DNA from: a virus
IMG/VR virus record: IMGVR_UViG_3300030390_001297
Coordinates: 1-41,228 of that record
Length of the DNA: 41,228 nt
Strand: one strand, 5' to 3'
Shown here: piece by piece, positions 1-7,898 of the stretch
Layout: every line of letters begins with the position of its first letter
How positions within the stretch are numbered: position 1 is the first letter of the stretch
Position numbers and translations under genes: made by a program
Notes under the pieces: model-generated
Told to the model about the DNA's origin: nothing
The model's database searches: none
What the model saw: only the letters and a program-made list of their open reading frames with translations

Positions 1-1277
1 GGCAGGGGTCTAAAGCATTGGACCTCCAACGAGCCACACAAAACCACCCTAGTTTGCAGCTTTTCTTGCCGTTTGTTCGTACCCCTACAAACCTGATTGT
101 GAGGGCAGTACAAAGGACGCCTTTGCTTCACCTTATGTCTAAAACCATGAAGGAAACACTGGCTAACGGAACACCCGAAGAAATAGCACAAATGCACGGA
201 CGGGTTGCGCTCGGTACTACCTTTATTGGCGGTATTTATTTTTCCACATTGGAAGGCAAAATTACAGGTGCGGGACCAGCGGGAGTAGACCAAAACAGAC
301 TTTGGAGAGCCGCAGGAAACCAACCCTACAGCATTAGAGTGGGTGACTCATGGGTTTCTTATAATCGTGCTGACCCCCTTTTCATGCCCATTGGCGCAAT
401 GGCAAACCTGTTCGACATGACCAAACACCTAACAATGGTAAACCGAAACAACATTGTTGGTGACTTAATGGATGGGGAAGACACACTCCCTGAAGTTGCG
501 GAATTAGCCGTATCGTTAATCTTTGCTATGTCCAAGACCCTACAGGATAAAGCGTATTTCCAAGGTATAGCTAATCTTCTGGAAGGGCTACAGACAGATG
601 ACCCAAGGCAACTAGCAAAACTAACCAGCATCATCGAAAACATGGGGGCGTCTTTTGTACCCATAGCACCACTTCAAGTCACTGAAGGGGCGACTCGCGC
701 CTCAATAGCTTTGGGTTTAGGGGGAGAATACCCAGAACTTTCGGAAGCTGTAGGATTTATAGATAAAATCCAAAGACGCCTTCCAAGCTACATTGATAAC
801 CTACCCCCAAAGTACAACTGGCTTACTGGGGAAATTATCAAGAACCCAGATGCTTTATCTTCAGGCTTTCCCATGGTTCCCGATAAAACTACGGAGCTTG
901 TAGGGTCTGAGTTGGTGCGTTTAAATTACCCATTTAAAGGACCACCAAGACGTATCCAACAGGTCCTTCTTAACAGCGAACAATACTCTGACTTCAATCA
1001 ACTCATGGGTAATATTCGTGACCCTAAAACGGGGCGTAACCTCATGCAAACACTAGAGGCTGTAATGCGTGACCCTCAGTATCGAAGGAATGAAGAAAGT
1101 GCCTATGACGGTCAAATTCAAACCAGAGAAATACAAGTAGTTAGCAAGGTCCTGTCTGCTTACAGAAAGGCAGCAAAGCTAAAAGTGTTTGAGAAATACC
1201 CTGAGTTATCTTCCGAAGTAACCAACAGGAAAATCAACAACAGGGCGGGAACACGCTTAAAAGAAACTAATAGGTAA
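1..1277 (+). CDS. Internal virion/ejection protein, gp16-like (C-terminal part; continues from 38795)
   Basis: This is the 3' end of a gene whose 5' end lies at 38795-41228. The reading frame is open from base 3 and has no start of its own with a ribosome-binding site. The first 9 bases of the window repeat its last 9, and when they are merged the frame runs on without interruption, giving a protein of about 1233 residues against 1318 for T7 gp16. Near the junction is the segment PFVRTPTNL, which I recognise from the large ejection proteins of marine podoviruses. The expected role, from T7, is an inner-core protein ejected into the cell to help form the DNA channel. I see no lytic transglycosylase motif. 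The tail-fibre gene starts 6 bases after the stop. Assignment rests on size, position and this motif. Confidence 0.8.
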   Translation, partial: QGSKALDLQRATQNHPSLQLFLPFVRTPTNLIVRAVQRTPLLHLMSKTMKETLANGTPEEIAQMHGRVALGTTFIGGIYFSTLEGKITGAGPAGVDQNRLWRAAGNQPYSIRVGDSWVSYNRADPLFMPIGAMANLFDMTKHLTMVNRNNIVGDLMDGEDTLPEVAELAVSLIFAMSKTLQDKAYFQGIANLLEGLQTDDPRQLAKLTSIIENMGASFVPIAPLQVTEGATRASIALGLGGEYPELSEAVGFIDKIQRRLPSYIDNLPPKYNWLTGEIIKNPDALSSGFPMVPDKTTELVGSELVRLNYPFKGPPRRIQQVLLNSEQYSDFNQLMGNIRDPKTGRNLMQTLEAVMRDPQYRRNEESAYDGQIQTREIQVVSKVLSAYRKAAKLKVFEKYPELSSEVTNRKINNRAGTRLKETNR

Positions 1278-1282
1278 CAAAC

Positions 1283-3577
1283 ATGCCAAATTCATATGTA
1301 GAAATAACATCGAATGGGTCTGCTAGTCAGGCTCTAGCCTTCAGTTTCCCTTATCTCAACCAGACAGACATAGGTGTGACTGTAAACGGGGCGGTGCAAA
1401 CCCTAACTACCCATTGGAGCTTTGCAACCACACAATCCATTGTCTTTGTAAGTCACCCTGCAAACGGTGCGGTCATAAAGATAAGCCGTACAACACCTTC
1501 GGCAACTAGGGTTGTGGATTTTCAGGATGGGTCCGTTCTCTCGGAAGCCGATTTGGATAACTCTGCTGACCAGATTTTCTTTATCGCACAGGAAGCCGCA
1601 GACACAGCGGCACAGTCGATTATCTTAGACACTGATGCTAAGTGGGAAGCCAACAGTAAACCCATTAAGAACGTAACAAACCCCACAAATGCCCAAGATG
1701 CTGTAACTAAGAATTACCTAGAAAACACTTGGTTATCTACAAGTGACAAAACACAACTAAATAACCTCAATACCACAAACCTAAACACAGTCGCGGGGTC
1801 CGTCAGTAACGTCAATACGGTTGCTGGGGCCATAACCAATGTCAATACTGTTGCTGGTAAATCCACAGAAATCGCCGCGTTGGGAACGTCAGCAAACGTA
1901 TCGAACATGGGTACACTGGCAGCTAGTGGTGTCGTTGGAAACATTGCGTCAGTCGCAGGAATTTCATCAGACGTAACCACAGTCGCTGGTAAAGCCAGTT
2001 TGATTACTTCAGATTTCGTTAGTGACCTAAATACCGTTGCGGTAACTGACGTAATTAACGACATCAACACGTTAGCCCATAGTGACGTTGTGTCGGACCT
2101 CAACCAACTTGCTACCAGTGATTTCGTTAGTGACCTAAATCAGCTTGCGACAACTACAAACGTCAACAATATCAGCACCGTTGCGGGGGCTTTGACTAAC
2201 GTCAACACGGTTGCGGGTAGCGTTACTAACGTCAACACAACGGCTGGCAGCATCTCTAACGTAAACGCTGTTGCGGGTGACATAAGCAACGTAAACAGCC
2301 TAGCGGGTGTTTTAACGGGGAGCACAACGTTTACCGTTACTGTTGCCAATGTGGGCGGTCAGAATGTTTTTGTAGTTGATGGCGTCAACAACCCTGTATT
2401 GGCGCTGGTTCGCGGTAACACTTATGTGTTTAACCAAAGTGACGGCACAAACTCGGGCCACCTTATTGCCTTTAAGGACGCGTCAGGAAACGCTTACACG
2501 ACAGGTGTAACGTCTAGCGGCACCGCAGGGTCATCAGGCGCAACTGTTACTTTTGCGGTTGCCTCTGATGCGCCTTCGTCTTTGCGATATTATTGTAGTG
2601 TCCACGGCAACGCTATGGGCAACACTATATCAGCTTCTAGCAATAACTTGACTGTGGTTGCGAGCAGCATTGGCAACGTAAACAATACTGGCGGCTCTAT
2701 ATCGAACGTAAACGCAGTCGGCGGCTCAATCGCAAACGTCAACACGGTCGCTACAAATCTTAGTGGCATCACTGCGTTTTCTGCTGTTTATTCTAGCGGA
2801 GGAACTGACCCTAGTAGCAATCTAAACGAGGGTGATTTATTTTTCAACACGAGCAGTGATTCTCTAAAAGTTTACAATGGTTCAGCTTGGGTTGCTGGCG
2901 TAACGGCTGGCTCTGGTTTCATGCCCTTGGCTGGCGGTCAGCTTACAGGCAATCTTACAATGTCTGGCAGTCAAACTGTTGATGGTCGTGATTTATCAAT
3001 TGATGGGACCAAGATAGATGGCATTGAGTCGTCGGCTGATGTAACTGATGCCGTTAATGTTGGCGCAGCTTTAACAAGTTTTACAACTGGCTCTGATGCT
3101 ACATCTACTGATTTTATTCCCGTTTATGACGTGTCGGCTGGCGCGTGGGAAAAACACACAATCGCCAACGCTGCACTACAGGGTCCACAAGGTCCGCAGG
3201 GTGCTACTGGCGCAGCGGGTGCAGCGGGTTCAAATGGTTCTACTGGTTCACAAGGGCCACAAGGGTCAACAGGTAGCACAGGTCCACAAGGTTCAGCAGG
3301 CTCAAATGCAACCGTTAGTACAACAACTGGTGCTGTACGCACCTACGCTTTGATGTACAACACTAATACACCGTCTGATTTTACTCCGGGGTCTACTGCA
3401 TCAGGTAACGGTTTAGGTTACGCAAATACTTTTACATATGGTACCTATGCACACGGCGGCGGCAATAGCTACGCCAGTGGAACTTGGAGAATAATGGGCC
3501 ACAGCGGCAGGAATAATTTTAACGGAGTTAGTGGCAACCCTAACAATTCAACCTCGCTTTATGTAAGAATATCATAG
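1283..3577 (+). CDS. Tail fibre protein, T7 gp17-like N-terminus, with cupredoxin-like and collagen-like domains
   Basis: Receptor-binding tail fibre, 764 residues (T7 gp17 is 553). Roughly the first 150 residues resemble the T7 gp17 N-terminus that attaches to the tail. Residues about 160-350 and 470-510 consist of short repeats of the type NVNTVAG, likely a repetitive beta-structured shaft. Between them, residues about 355-455 look like a cupredoxin fold, with H393 (GHLIAF) and the triad C438-x2-H441-x3-M445 in the position of type 1 copper ligands. Residues about 633-677 are collagen-like Gly-x-y repeats rich in GPQG and GSTG. The last ~85 residues are Gly/Ser/Asn-rich and probably form the host-contacting tip. 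The chaperone-like gene follows 12 bases downstream. Domain calls are by eye; copper binding is an inference. Confidence 0.9.
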   Translation: MPNSYVEITSNGSASQALAFSFPYLNQTDIGVTVNGAVQTLTTHWSFATTQSIVFVSHPANGAVIKISRTTPSATRVVDFQDGSVLSEADLDNSADQIFFIAQEAADTAAQSIILDTDAKWEANSKPIKNVTNPTNAQDAVTKNYLENTWLSTSDKTQLNNLNTTNLNTVAGSVSNVNTVAGAITNVNTVAGKSTEIAALGTSANVSNMGTLAASGVVGNIASVAGISSDVTTVAGKASLITSDFVSDLNTVAVTDVINDINTLAHSDVVSDLNQLATSDFVSDLNQLATTTNVNNISTVAGALTNVNTVAGSVTNVNTTAGSISNVNAVAGDISNVNSLAGVLTGSTTFTVTVANVGGQNVFVVDGVNNPVLALVRGNTYVFNQSDGTNSGHLIAFKDASGNAYTTGVTSSGTAGSSGATVTFAVASDAPSSLRYYCSVHGNAMGNTISASSNNLTVVASSIGNVNNTGGSISNVNAVGGSIANVNTVATNLSGITAFSAVYSSGGTDPSSNLNEGDLFFNTSSDSLKVYNGSAWVAGVTAGSGFMPLAGGQLTGNLTMSGSQTVDGRDLSIDGTKIDGIESSADVTDAVNVGAALTSFTTGSDATSTDFIPVYDVSAGAWEKHTIANAALQGPQGPQGATGAAGAAGSNGSTGSQGPQGSTGSTGPQGSAGSNATVSTTTGAVRTYALMYNTNTPSDFTPGSTASGNGLGYANTFTYGTYAHGGGNSYASGTWRIMGHSGRNNFNGVSGNPNNSTSLYVRIS

Positions 3578-3589
3578 GGAATAGGCATT

Positions 3590-4006
3590 ATGAGCATCAC
3601 AATTACGCAAGTGCGCAACGCAATCTCACTACAATCAGACAACACACGTTTGGACGTTGAAATCAATCACCCAGAATACGGTTGGATACCCTATGGGCTA
3701 AATTCTGAAGACACTGACACAACCATCAATAACGATGAAATCATGGCTTTAATTGGCACAGACTTCGCAGCATATGTAGCGCCTACCCAAGCGGAGTTAG
3801 ATGCGAAAGCGGCTGCAAATGTTCGTGCCGAACGTGATTATATTTTGGCTACAGTAGTTGACCCAATGGTGTCTAATGCTCTGCGCTGGGCTGACCTAAC
3901 ATCTGATAAGCAAACAGAATGGTCGCAATATAGAACGAACCTATTGAACGTGCCGCAGCAAGCTGGATTTCCAAATTCTATTACTTGGCCTACTGAGCCT
4001 AGCTAA
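3590..4006 (+). CDS. Phage tail assembly chaperone-like protein (Phage_tail_APC type)
   Basis: 138 residues. The C-terminal part contains the pattern RAERDYILA...W...QYRTNLLNVPQQAGFPNSITWPTEP, typical of a small family encoded directly after tail-fibre genes and annotated as tail assembly chaperone (Pfam Phage_tail_APC). The N-terminal half (VEINHPEYGWIPYGL) resembles the part that mimics or contacts the fibre tip. It lies 12 bases after the fibre stop and is probably cotranslated with it. The likely job is helping the fibre trimerise or protecting its tip; that is inferred from family and position. Confidence 0.75.
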   Translation: MSITITQVRNAISLQSDNTRLDVEINHPEYGWIPYGLNSEDTDTTINNDEIMALIGTDFAAYVAPTQAELDAKAAANVRAERDYILATVVDPMVSNALRWADLTSDKQTEWSQYRTNLLNVPQQAGFPNSITWPTEPS

Positions 4007-4010
4007 CAAC

Positions 4011-4211
4011 ATGACCCATGTGTTTGCCCTCATGCTATACGTGGGGGGAAACCTAATAGAACCCCCCATGCACTTCCATAAAATCGAGGCGTGTCTCTAC
4101 TATGCTAGAGAGGCGGTTCGTCGCTATGGAACAATGGAAACCCAAGAGCATTTTGGATTAGCTTACTGCATCCCCAAGATGGTTAATCCTGAAGAAACGG
4201 TGGTTTACTAA
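4011..4211 (+). CDS. Small hypothetical protein with a conserved Cys pair
   Basis: 66 residues, unknown function. It starts 4 bases after the chaperone stop and ends 2 bases before the next gene, so it belongs to the late operon. The N-terminus is hydrophobic (VFALMLYVGG). A cysteine follows in FHKIEACLYYA and a second in LAYCIPK. This layout (hydrophobic start, F-x4-C-x2-A, late Cys) is shared with the small gene at 7899, and the two may belong to one family of exported or membrane-associated phage proteins. No catalytic motif is visible. Confidence 0.6.
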   Translation: MTHVFALMLYVGGNLIEPPMHFHKIEACLYYAREAVRRYGTMETQEHFGLAYCIPKMVNPEETVVY

Positions 4212-4213
4212 AG

Positions 4214-4462
4214 ATGAAACTTAATGAGTGGAACGGGATAACCGTTGTCCTAGCCTTGGCGGGACAGGGGGCTGCAATAGTGTGGGCTGTAAGTGGGTTA
4301 GTCAAAGATGTTGAGAGTAACCGACACGATATTAGCGCAATGGCAAGCCGCATGGGAGCTATGGAATCTACCGCACATCACCAAGCGGTAACAATGGCAC
4401 GTATTGACGCCAACCTAGACGCAATTAGGGGAGCCATAGACCTGATGATTGCCTCTAAATAA
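4214..4462 (+). CDS. Small membrane protein with coiled-coil tail
   Basis: 82 residues. One transmembrane segment (about residues 9-28, VVLALAGQGAAIVWAVSGLV) is followed by a soluble helical region with heptad-like spacing that includes MASRMGAMES and MARIDANLDAI. It lies in the lysis/late block just upstream of the putative holin. The architecture is compatible with an inner-membrane lysis accessory or spanin-like protein, but no diagnostic motif is present. The first palindromic 15-mer of the genome-wide family begins at the last base of its stop codon. Confidence 0.6.
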   Translation: MKLNEWNGITVVLALAGQGAAIVWAVSGLVKDVESNRHDISAMASRMGAMESTAHHQAVTMARIDANLDAIRGAIDLMIASK

Positions 4463-4476
4463 TTAACTCAGTTAAC
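4462..4476 (+). promoter_or_regulatory. Palindromic 15-mer, site 1
   Basis: ATTAACTCAGTTAAC, overlapping the stop codon of the upstream gene and ending 6 bases before the AAGG ribosome-binding site of the gene at 4496. It is an exact match to the core TTAACT-N-AGTTAA. One of 13 copies in the genome; see findings. Confidence 0.8.
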
Positions 4477-4495
4477 TTTTAGAAGGATAAGGCCA

Positions 4496-4948
4496 ATGGT
4501 TGCCGAAGTATTGGCTGGGATTGCTTTAGTAAAAGCGTCCATCACAGGAATTAAAGGGGCAATAGGAGCCGCAAAAGATATTGGGGCAATTACTAGGGAT
4601 ATAGACAACCTTTTTGACGCCTCTAAGCAGCTTAAAAAAGACGAAAAGATGGCAAAGGCTACGGGTGCCTCTGCAACCCAAATTGTCATTGACCAAGAGT
4701 TAGCCAAGGAAGCCATTAAAGAGTGTAAAGAGTTGGTGATAGGTCGCTTTGGATTTAACGTATGGCAAGACATTATTAGACTACAACGGGAACAAGCGTT
4801 AGCAGCAAAAAATAAAGCCGCTGCGGAGCGTAGGGCCAAAGAAGAAACTCAGGAAATGCTAGGTGAAATGGCGGTGGTAGGAACCAGCGTGGGCATAGGT
4901 ATCCTGATAATAAGCGTAGTTGCGGCTGTGCTTCTAGCAATAGGGTAA
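4496..4948 (+). CDS. Hypothetical late protein with C-terminal transmembrane helix
   Basis: 150 residues. The N-terminus is Ala/Gly/Ile-rich (VLAGIALVKASITGIKGAIG), followed by a charged helical centre with Lys/Glu/Ala repeats (REQALAAKNKAAAERRAKEE) likely to form a coiled coil. The C-terminus is a strong transmembrane segment (residues about 131-149). Proteins of this shape are common near lysis genes of marine phages, but I cannot name the function. A spanin-like or virion-associated role is possible. Its ribosome-binding site AGAAGG follows directly after palindrome site 1. Confidence 0.6.
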   Translation: MVAEVLAGIALVKASITGIKGAIGAAKDIGAITRDIDNLFDASKQLKKDEKMAKATGASATQIVIDQELAKEAIKECKELVIGRFGFNVWQDIIRLQREQALAAKNKAAAERRAKEETQEMLGEMAVVGTSVGIGILIISVVAAVLLAIG

Positions 4949-4952
4949 TCCA

Positions 4953-5171
4953 ATGACACTTGAAGAACGACAACATATCGACATGAAGGTGTACCAAGCA
5001 AACCGTAGGCATATGTGTTGGGGTGCTATGGGCATGATGCTTTTGTGTACCGCTGCAACCCTATATGACCCTACAAGAATGGCGGCGGCTGAAAGTATCC
5101 TTATGGCACAGTACCTTGCTCTTTCGGCTTTGGTGGGTGCGTATTTCGCAGTGGGCCATAAAGAAGTATGA
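4953..5171 (+). CDS. Small protein with two predicted transmembrane segments
   Basis: 72 residues, unknown function. Two hydrophobic stretches, about residues 22-37 (CWGAMGMMLLCTAATL) and 52-67 (QYLALSALVGAYFAVG), are joined by a short polar loop, suggesting a membrane hairpin. It overlaps the putative holin gene by 4 bases (ATGA), which argues for translational coupling and for a role in lysis, for example as an antiholin or pinholin-like protein. That role is inferred from position and topology only. Confidence 0.55.
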   Translation: MTLEERQHIDMKVYQANRRHMCWGAMGMMLLCTAATLYDPTRMAAAESILMAQYLALSALVGAYFAVGHKEV

Positions 5172-5512
5172 TTGGCCCCATAGTATCCGCAATCAGTGGT
5201 CTTGCTAGTAGTTACATAGACGGTAAGACCGCTATCCAAAAGGCAAACGCAGAGATAGCCCTAAAGAAAGCCACAAGCGAAACCGATTGGGAACAGTCGG
5301 CTATAGAGGCTTCTAAGGACAGTTGGAAGGACGAGCTTTGGACAGTAGTTTTCGTGCTAATTCTAGCGGCTAATTTTGTGCCTTCTCTACAGGACCACAT
5401 GGCAATCGGTTTTGAGAACCTTGAGAACTGCCCAAGCTGGGTCCAATGGGGAATGTATGCGTCCATAGCGGCATCCTTTGGGTTCCGTACTCTCAAGGGC
5501 TTTAAGAAATGA
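5168..5512 (+). CDS. Putative holin
   Basis: 114 residues. The pattern is an N-terminal amphipathic segment, a charged Ala/Lys/Glu-rich region (KANAEIALKKATSETDW), then two hydrophobic segments (VVFVLILAANFVP and WGMYASIAASFGF) and a basic tail (RTLKGFKK). This resembles the three-segment holins of alphaproteobacterial phages and gene transfer agents. Holins permeabilise the inner membrane at the end of infection. The gene overlaps its neighbours by 4 bases on both sides, so the cluster is translationally coupled. A different membrane role cannot be excluded. Confidence 0.6.
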   Translation: MIGPIVSAISGLASSYIDGKTAIQKANAEIALKKATSETDWEQSAIEASKDSWKDELWTVVFVLILAANFVPSLQDHMAIGFENLENCPSWVQWGMYASIAASFGFRTLKGFKK

Positions 5513-5691
5513 CGGTGGTGCAGTTTCCACAGGTTGATGGTGTAGCCAAGCAACGCCTTGAGTTAGAACGCCAAACACAAACCATTGCAAAACAAGCCCA
5601 AGAGATTCGCAGGAAAATAGCTAATGAGAACAAGAGATTACAAAAAAGAATACGAGCAGTATCACGGGACACCCATACAGAAAAAACGTAG
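5509..5691 (+). CDS. Small coiled-coil hypothetical protein
   Basis: 60 residues, no membrane segment. Residues about 15-50 are strongly helical and charged (RQTQTIAKQAQEIRRK, ENKRLQKRIR), likely a coiled coil. It starts at an ATGA overlap with the putative holin and overlaps the following HNH-like gene by 68 bases in another frame. Function unknown; the late-operon position suggests a lysis or packaging accessory. Confidence 0.5.
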   Translation: MTVVQFPQVDGVAKQRLELERQTQTIAKQAQEIRRKIANENKRLQKRIRAVSRDTHTEKT

Positions 5692-5851
5692 GGCAGGGCG
5701 TAACTCCGCTAGGCGATACATGGTAGCAATGGGTCGCGCTAGGAAAGGCGATGGTAAGGATGTTGACCACAGGAACTTTAACACCAACGATAACCGACCC
5801 TCAAATCTCCGCATAATGTCCCAAAGTGAAAACAGAAAGAAACAAAGATGA
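5624..5851 (+). CDS. HNH endonuclease-like protein next to terminase
   Basis: 75 residues. The core DVDHRNFNTNDNRPSNL followed by SENRKKQR matches the compact HNH pattern in which D-H and a later N-L segment surround the metal-binding site. The rest is very basic (KKRRAGRNSARR), as expected for a DNA-binding protein. HNH proteins beside terminase genes help genome packaging in several phages. The start ATG has AGGA 9 bases upstream. It overlaps the terminase small-subunit gene by ATGA. A complete ββα-metal fold is not obvious at this length, so catalytic activity is uncertain. Confidence 0.7.
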   Translation: MRTRDYKKEYEQYHGTPIQKKRRAGRNSARRYMVAMGRARKGDGKDVDHRNFNTNDNRPSNLRIMSQSENRKKQR

Positions 5852-6081
5852 CTAGAAAAGTATCAGAGGTTCTTAACGACCTTCATGGGGCCTTGGCTGA
5901 AGAACTGCTGGACCGAGTGCGTAGTGGTGAAGCCAAACCATCAGACCTTGGAGTAGCTGTTAAGTTCCTGAAGGACAACGGTATTGAAGCTATCCCAACG
6001 GACGGTTCGTACCTACAGCAATTATTTGAGGAACTTCCTTTTGACGAAGACGAAGAAATCAAACTCATCAAAACTCACTGA
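5848..6081 (+). CDS. Terminase small subunit (T7 gp18-like)
   Basis: 77 residues against 89 for T7 gp18. It is identified by position directly before the large terminase and by its make-up: an N-terminal helix, the conserved stretch RSGEAKPSDLGVAVKFLKDNGI found in podovirus small terminases, and an acidic C-terminus (LPFDEDEE). It recognises the packaging site and recruits the large subunit. It starts at an ATGA overlap with the HNH-like gene and its end overlaps the start of the large-subunit gene. Confidence 0.8.
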   Translation: MTRKVSEVLNDLHGALAEELLDRVRSGEAKPSDLGVAVKFLKDNGIEAIPTDGSYLQQLFEELPFDEDEEIKLIKTH

Positions 6082-7741
6082 CTTCAGGAACTTCCTGTAT
6101 ATGGTTTGGAAACACCTAAACCTCCCACAACCAACCCCCATACAATACGATATCGCTGAGTACCTACAGAATGGTCCTAGGCGGGAAGTCATAGAAGCCT
6201 TCAGGGGCGTAGGAAAATCCTACATTACCAGTGCCTTTGTGGTCCACCAACTACTGCTAGACCCAGAGATTAAAGTTCTGGTTGTTAGTGCCTCTAAAAA
6301 CCGAAGCGATGACTTCAGTACCTTCACCCAAAGACTAATCAATGACATGCCCGTACTGCAACACTTGCGGCCCAGAGACGAACAAAGAAACTCAAAGATA
6401 TCCTTCGATGTGGGTCCAGCGGGACCTAGCCATAGCCCTAGTGTTAAGTCTGTGGGTATAACTGGTCAGCTATCGGGGTCCAGAGCCGACATAATAGTAG
6501 CCGACGATATCGAGATTCCCAACAACTCAGCAACCCAAATGATGAGGGAAAAACTAGCGGAAGCCGTCAAGGAATTTGATGCTGTACTCAAGCCCGATGG
6601 TCGCATAATCTACCTAGGAACCCCACAAACCGAAATGTCTCTCTACGAGGAACTCCCTAGTCGGGGCTATGACGCCCGTATCTGGCCTGCTAGATATCCC
6701 TCAGAGGCCGTGAGAAGCCGCTACAGTGGCAGGTTGGCCCCTTTGGTCACAGACCTACTTGACAGAGACACTGAGGGCCTCACAGGGCTTCCCACGGACC
6801 CTCTGCGATTTACCGATGAAGACCTGTTGGAACGCGAGCTATCCTATGGACGCTCTGGGTTCAGCCTACAGTTCATGCTGGACACCTCATTATCAGATGG
6901 AGACAGGTATCCCCTGAAGCTCTCAGACCTCATAGTGATGCCCCTTGATAACGACAAAGCTCCCGAAAAGATTATCTGGGGAAGAAACCCGCAGTACGAA
7001 ATCAAAGAACTTCCAAATCTGGGGCTGGCTGGTGACAAGTATTATGGCCCCAGTGACACCGTAGGAAGCTACCTAGATTACACAGGGTCCGTCATGGCTG
7101 TGGACCCCTCTGGTCGAGGGGCCGATGAGACAGCCTATGCAGTCGTAAAGATGTTGTCTGGTCAGTTGTTCGTAACGGATGCTGGAGGCGTCAAAGGGGG
7201 CTACTCCAGTGAAGCCCTACAAGCCCTCGCTGTGGTAGCCAAAAGAAACAAGGTTAACGAAATAATTGTGGAGAGTAACTTTGGGGATGGGATGTTCACA
7301 GAACTCTTCAAGCCCGTCCTGTATAAAGTCCACGATGTAACCATTAACGAAGTCCGACATTCCAAACAAAAGGAACACAGGATTATAGATACACTAGAAC
7401 CCGTTATGAACCAACACCGCCTAGTCTTTGACCCCAAGGTGATTGAGCGGGATTGGCAGAGTGTCCAAGGGTACTCCCAAGAGAAAGCCCCAAAGTATTG
7501 CTTGGCCTACCAAATGACCCGCATAACAAACCTACGGGGAGCCTTGGCCCACGATGACCGATTGGATGCCCTGAGTATGGCGGTATCCTACTGGACAGAA
7601 CAAATGGCAGCTTCAGCCGACAAAGCGATGTTCGACAGAAAAGAAGAGTTGCTTATGGACACCCTAGAAAGGTTCTCAACAGGTTCGTTACTCAAGAAAC
7701 AACAGGCCCCAGAAACAACCCAATGGTTCACTGTCCACTAG
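6041..7741 (+). CDS. Terminase large subunit (T7 gp19-like)
   Basis: Packaging ATPase and nuclease, 566 residues from the chosen start (T7 gp19 is 586). It is closely similar to gp19 throughout: Walker A in EAFRGVGKSYIT, Walker B in ADIIVADDIEI, the stretch HSPSVKSVGITGQLSGSRAD, coupling motif YLGTPQTEMSLYEEL, and nuclease acidic residues in AVDPSGRGADET, VESNFGDGMF and AHDDRLDAL. I chose the TTG at 6041 because GAGGA lies 8 bases upstream and the length before the conserved DFRNFLYMVW matches T7. An upstream TTG at 5984 is also open, and the first ATG (6101) would cut into conserved sequence. It overlaps the small-subunit gene by 41 bases. Confidence 0.93.
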   Translation: MTKTKKSNSSKLTDFRNFLYMVWKHLNLPQPTPIQYDIAEYLQNGPRREVIEAFRGVGKSYITSAFVVHQLLLDPEIKVLVVSASKNRSDDFSTFTQRLINDMPVLQHLRPRDEQRNSKISFDVGPAGPSHSPSVKSVGITGQLSGSRADIIVADDIEIPNNSATQMMREKLAEAVKEFDAVLKPDGRIIYLGTPQTEMSLYEELPSRGYDARIWPARYPSEAVRSRYSGRLAPLVTDLLDRDTEGLTGLPTDPLRFTDEDLLERELSYGRSGFSLQFMLDTSLSDGDRYPLKLSDLIVMPLDNDKAPEKIIWGRNPQYEIKELPNLGLAGDKYYGPSDTVGSYLDYTGSVMAVDPSGRGADETAYAVVKMLSGQLFVTDAGGVKGGYSSEALQALAVVAKRNKVNEIIVESNFGDGMFTELFKPVLYKVHDVTINEVRHSKQKEHRIIDTLEPVMNQHRLVFDPKVIERDWQSVQGYSQEKAPKYCLAYQMTRITNLRGALAHDDRLDALSMAVSYWTEQMAASADKAMFDRKEELLMDTLERFSTGSLLKKQQAPETTQWFTVH

Positions 7742-7749
7742 GTTGTCGA

Positions 7750-7767
7750 TTAATGGACATCTTCGGG
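7750..7767 (+). promoter_or_regulatory. Conserved GGACAT element (candidate phage promoter), copy c
   Basis: TTAATGGACATCTTCGGG, 15 of 18 bases identical to the element at 26712-26729. It lies just after the terminase stop in non-coding DNA. It is the weakest member of the set and lacks the TATAG core. Confidence 0.3.
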
Positions 7768-7791
7768 AGGGTCCATATATATCTATAGTAC

Positions 7792-7867
7792 CCCTATAGT
7801 AGCAGTAAGGCTTTTATAGACACACACCCACATGGATATATCCCTATAGATACTACTCCCTATAGGA
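7792..7867 (+). promoter_or_regulatory. CCCTATAG cluster with a T7-promoter-like sequence
   Basis: Three copies of CCCTATAG lie at 7792, 7842 and 7858 in the 157-base gap after terminase. The third has the context ATACTACTCCCTATAGG (7851-7867), which matches the T7 promoter positions ATACGACTCACTATAGG at 15 of 17 bases. The phage has a T7-type RNA polymerase, and T7 itself carries promoters near both genome ends. The small gene at 7899 begins about 32 bases after the third copy. Confidence 0.5.
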
Positions 7868-7898
7868 GCCAATAGTAGTCCCTTTAAGGAGGTAGATA

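Noticed and set aside
1780-2300. Regular short repeats resembling a repeat array
   Set aside because: They encode NVNTVAG-type repeats of the tail fibre in frame; repeat and spacer lengths do not fit a CRISPR array.
3096-3353. 85-codon open frame overlapping the tail fibre
   Set aside because: Its Val/Gln/Arg-rich sequence is the out-of-frame reading of the collagen-like repeats.
5984-6040. Upstream TTG as terminase large-subunit start
   Set aside because: No well-spaced ribosome-binding site there, while TTG 6041 has GAGGA 8 bases upstream and gives the length expected from T7.
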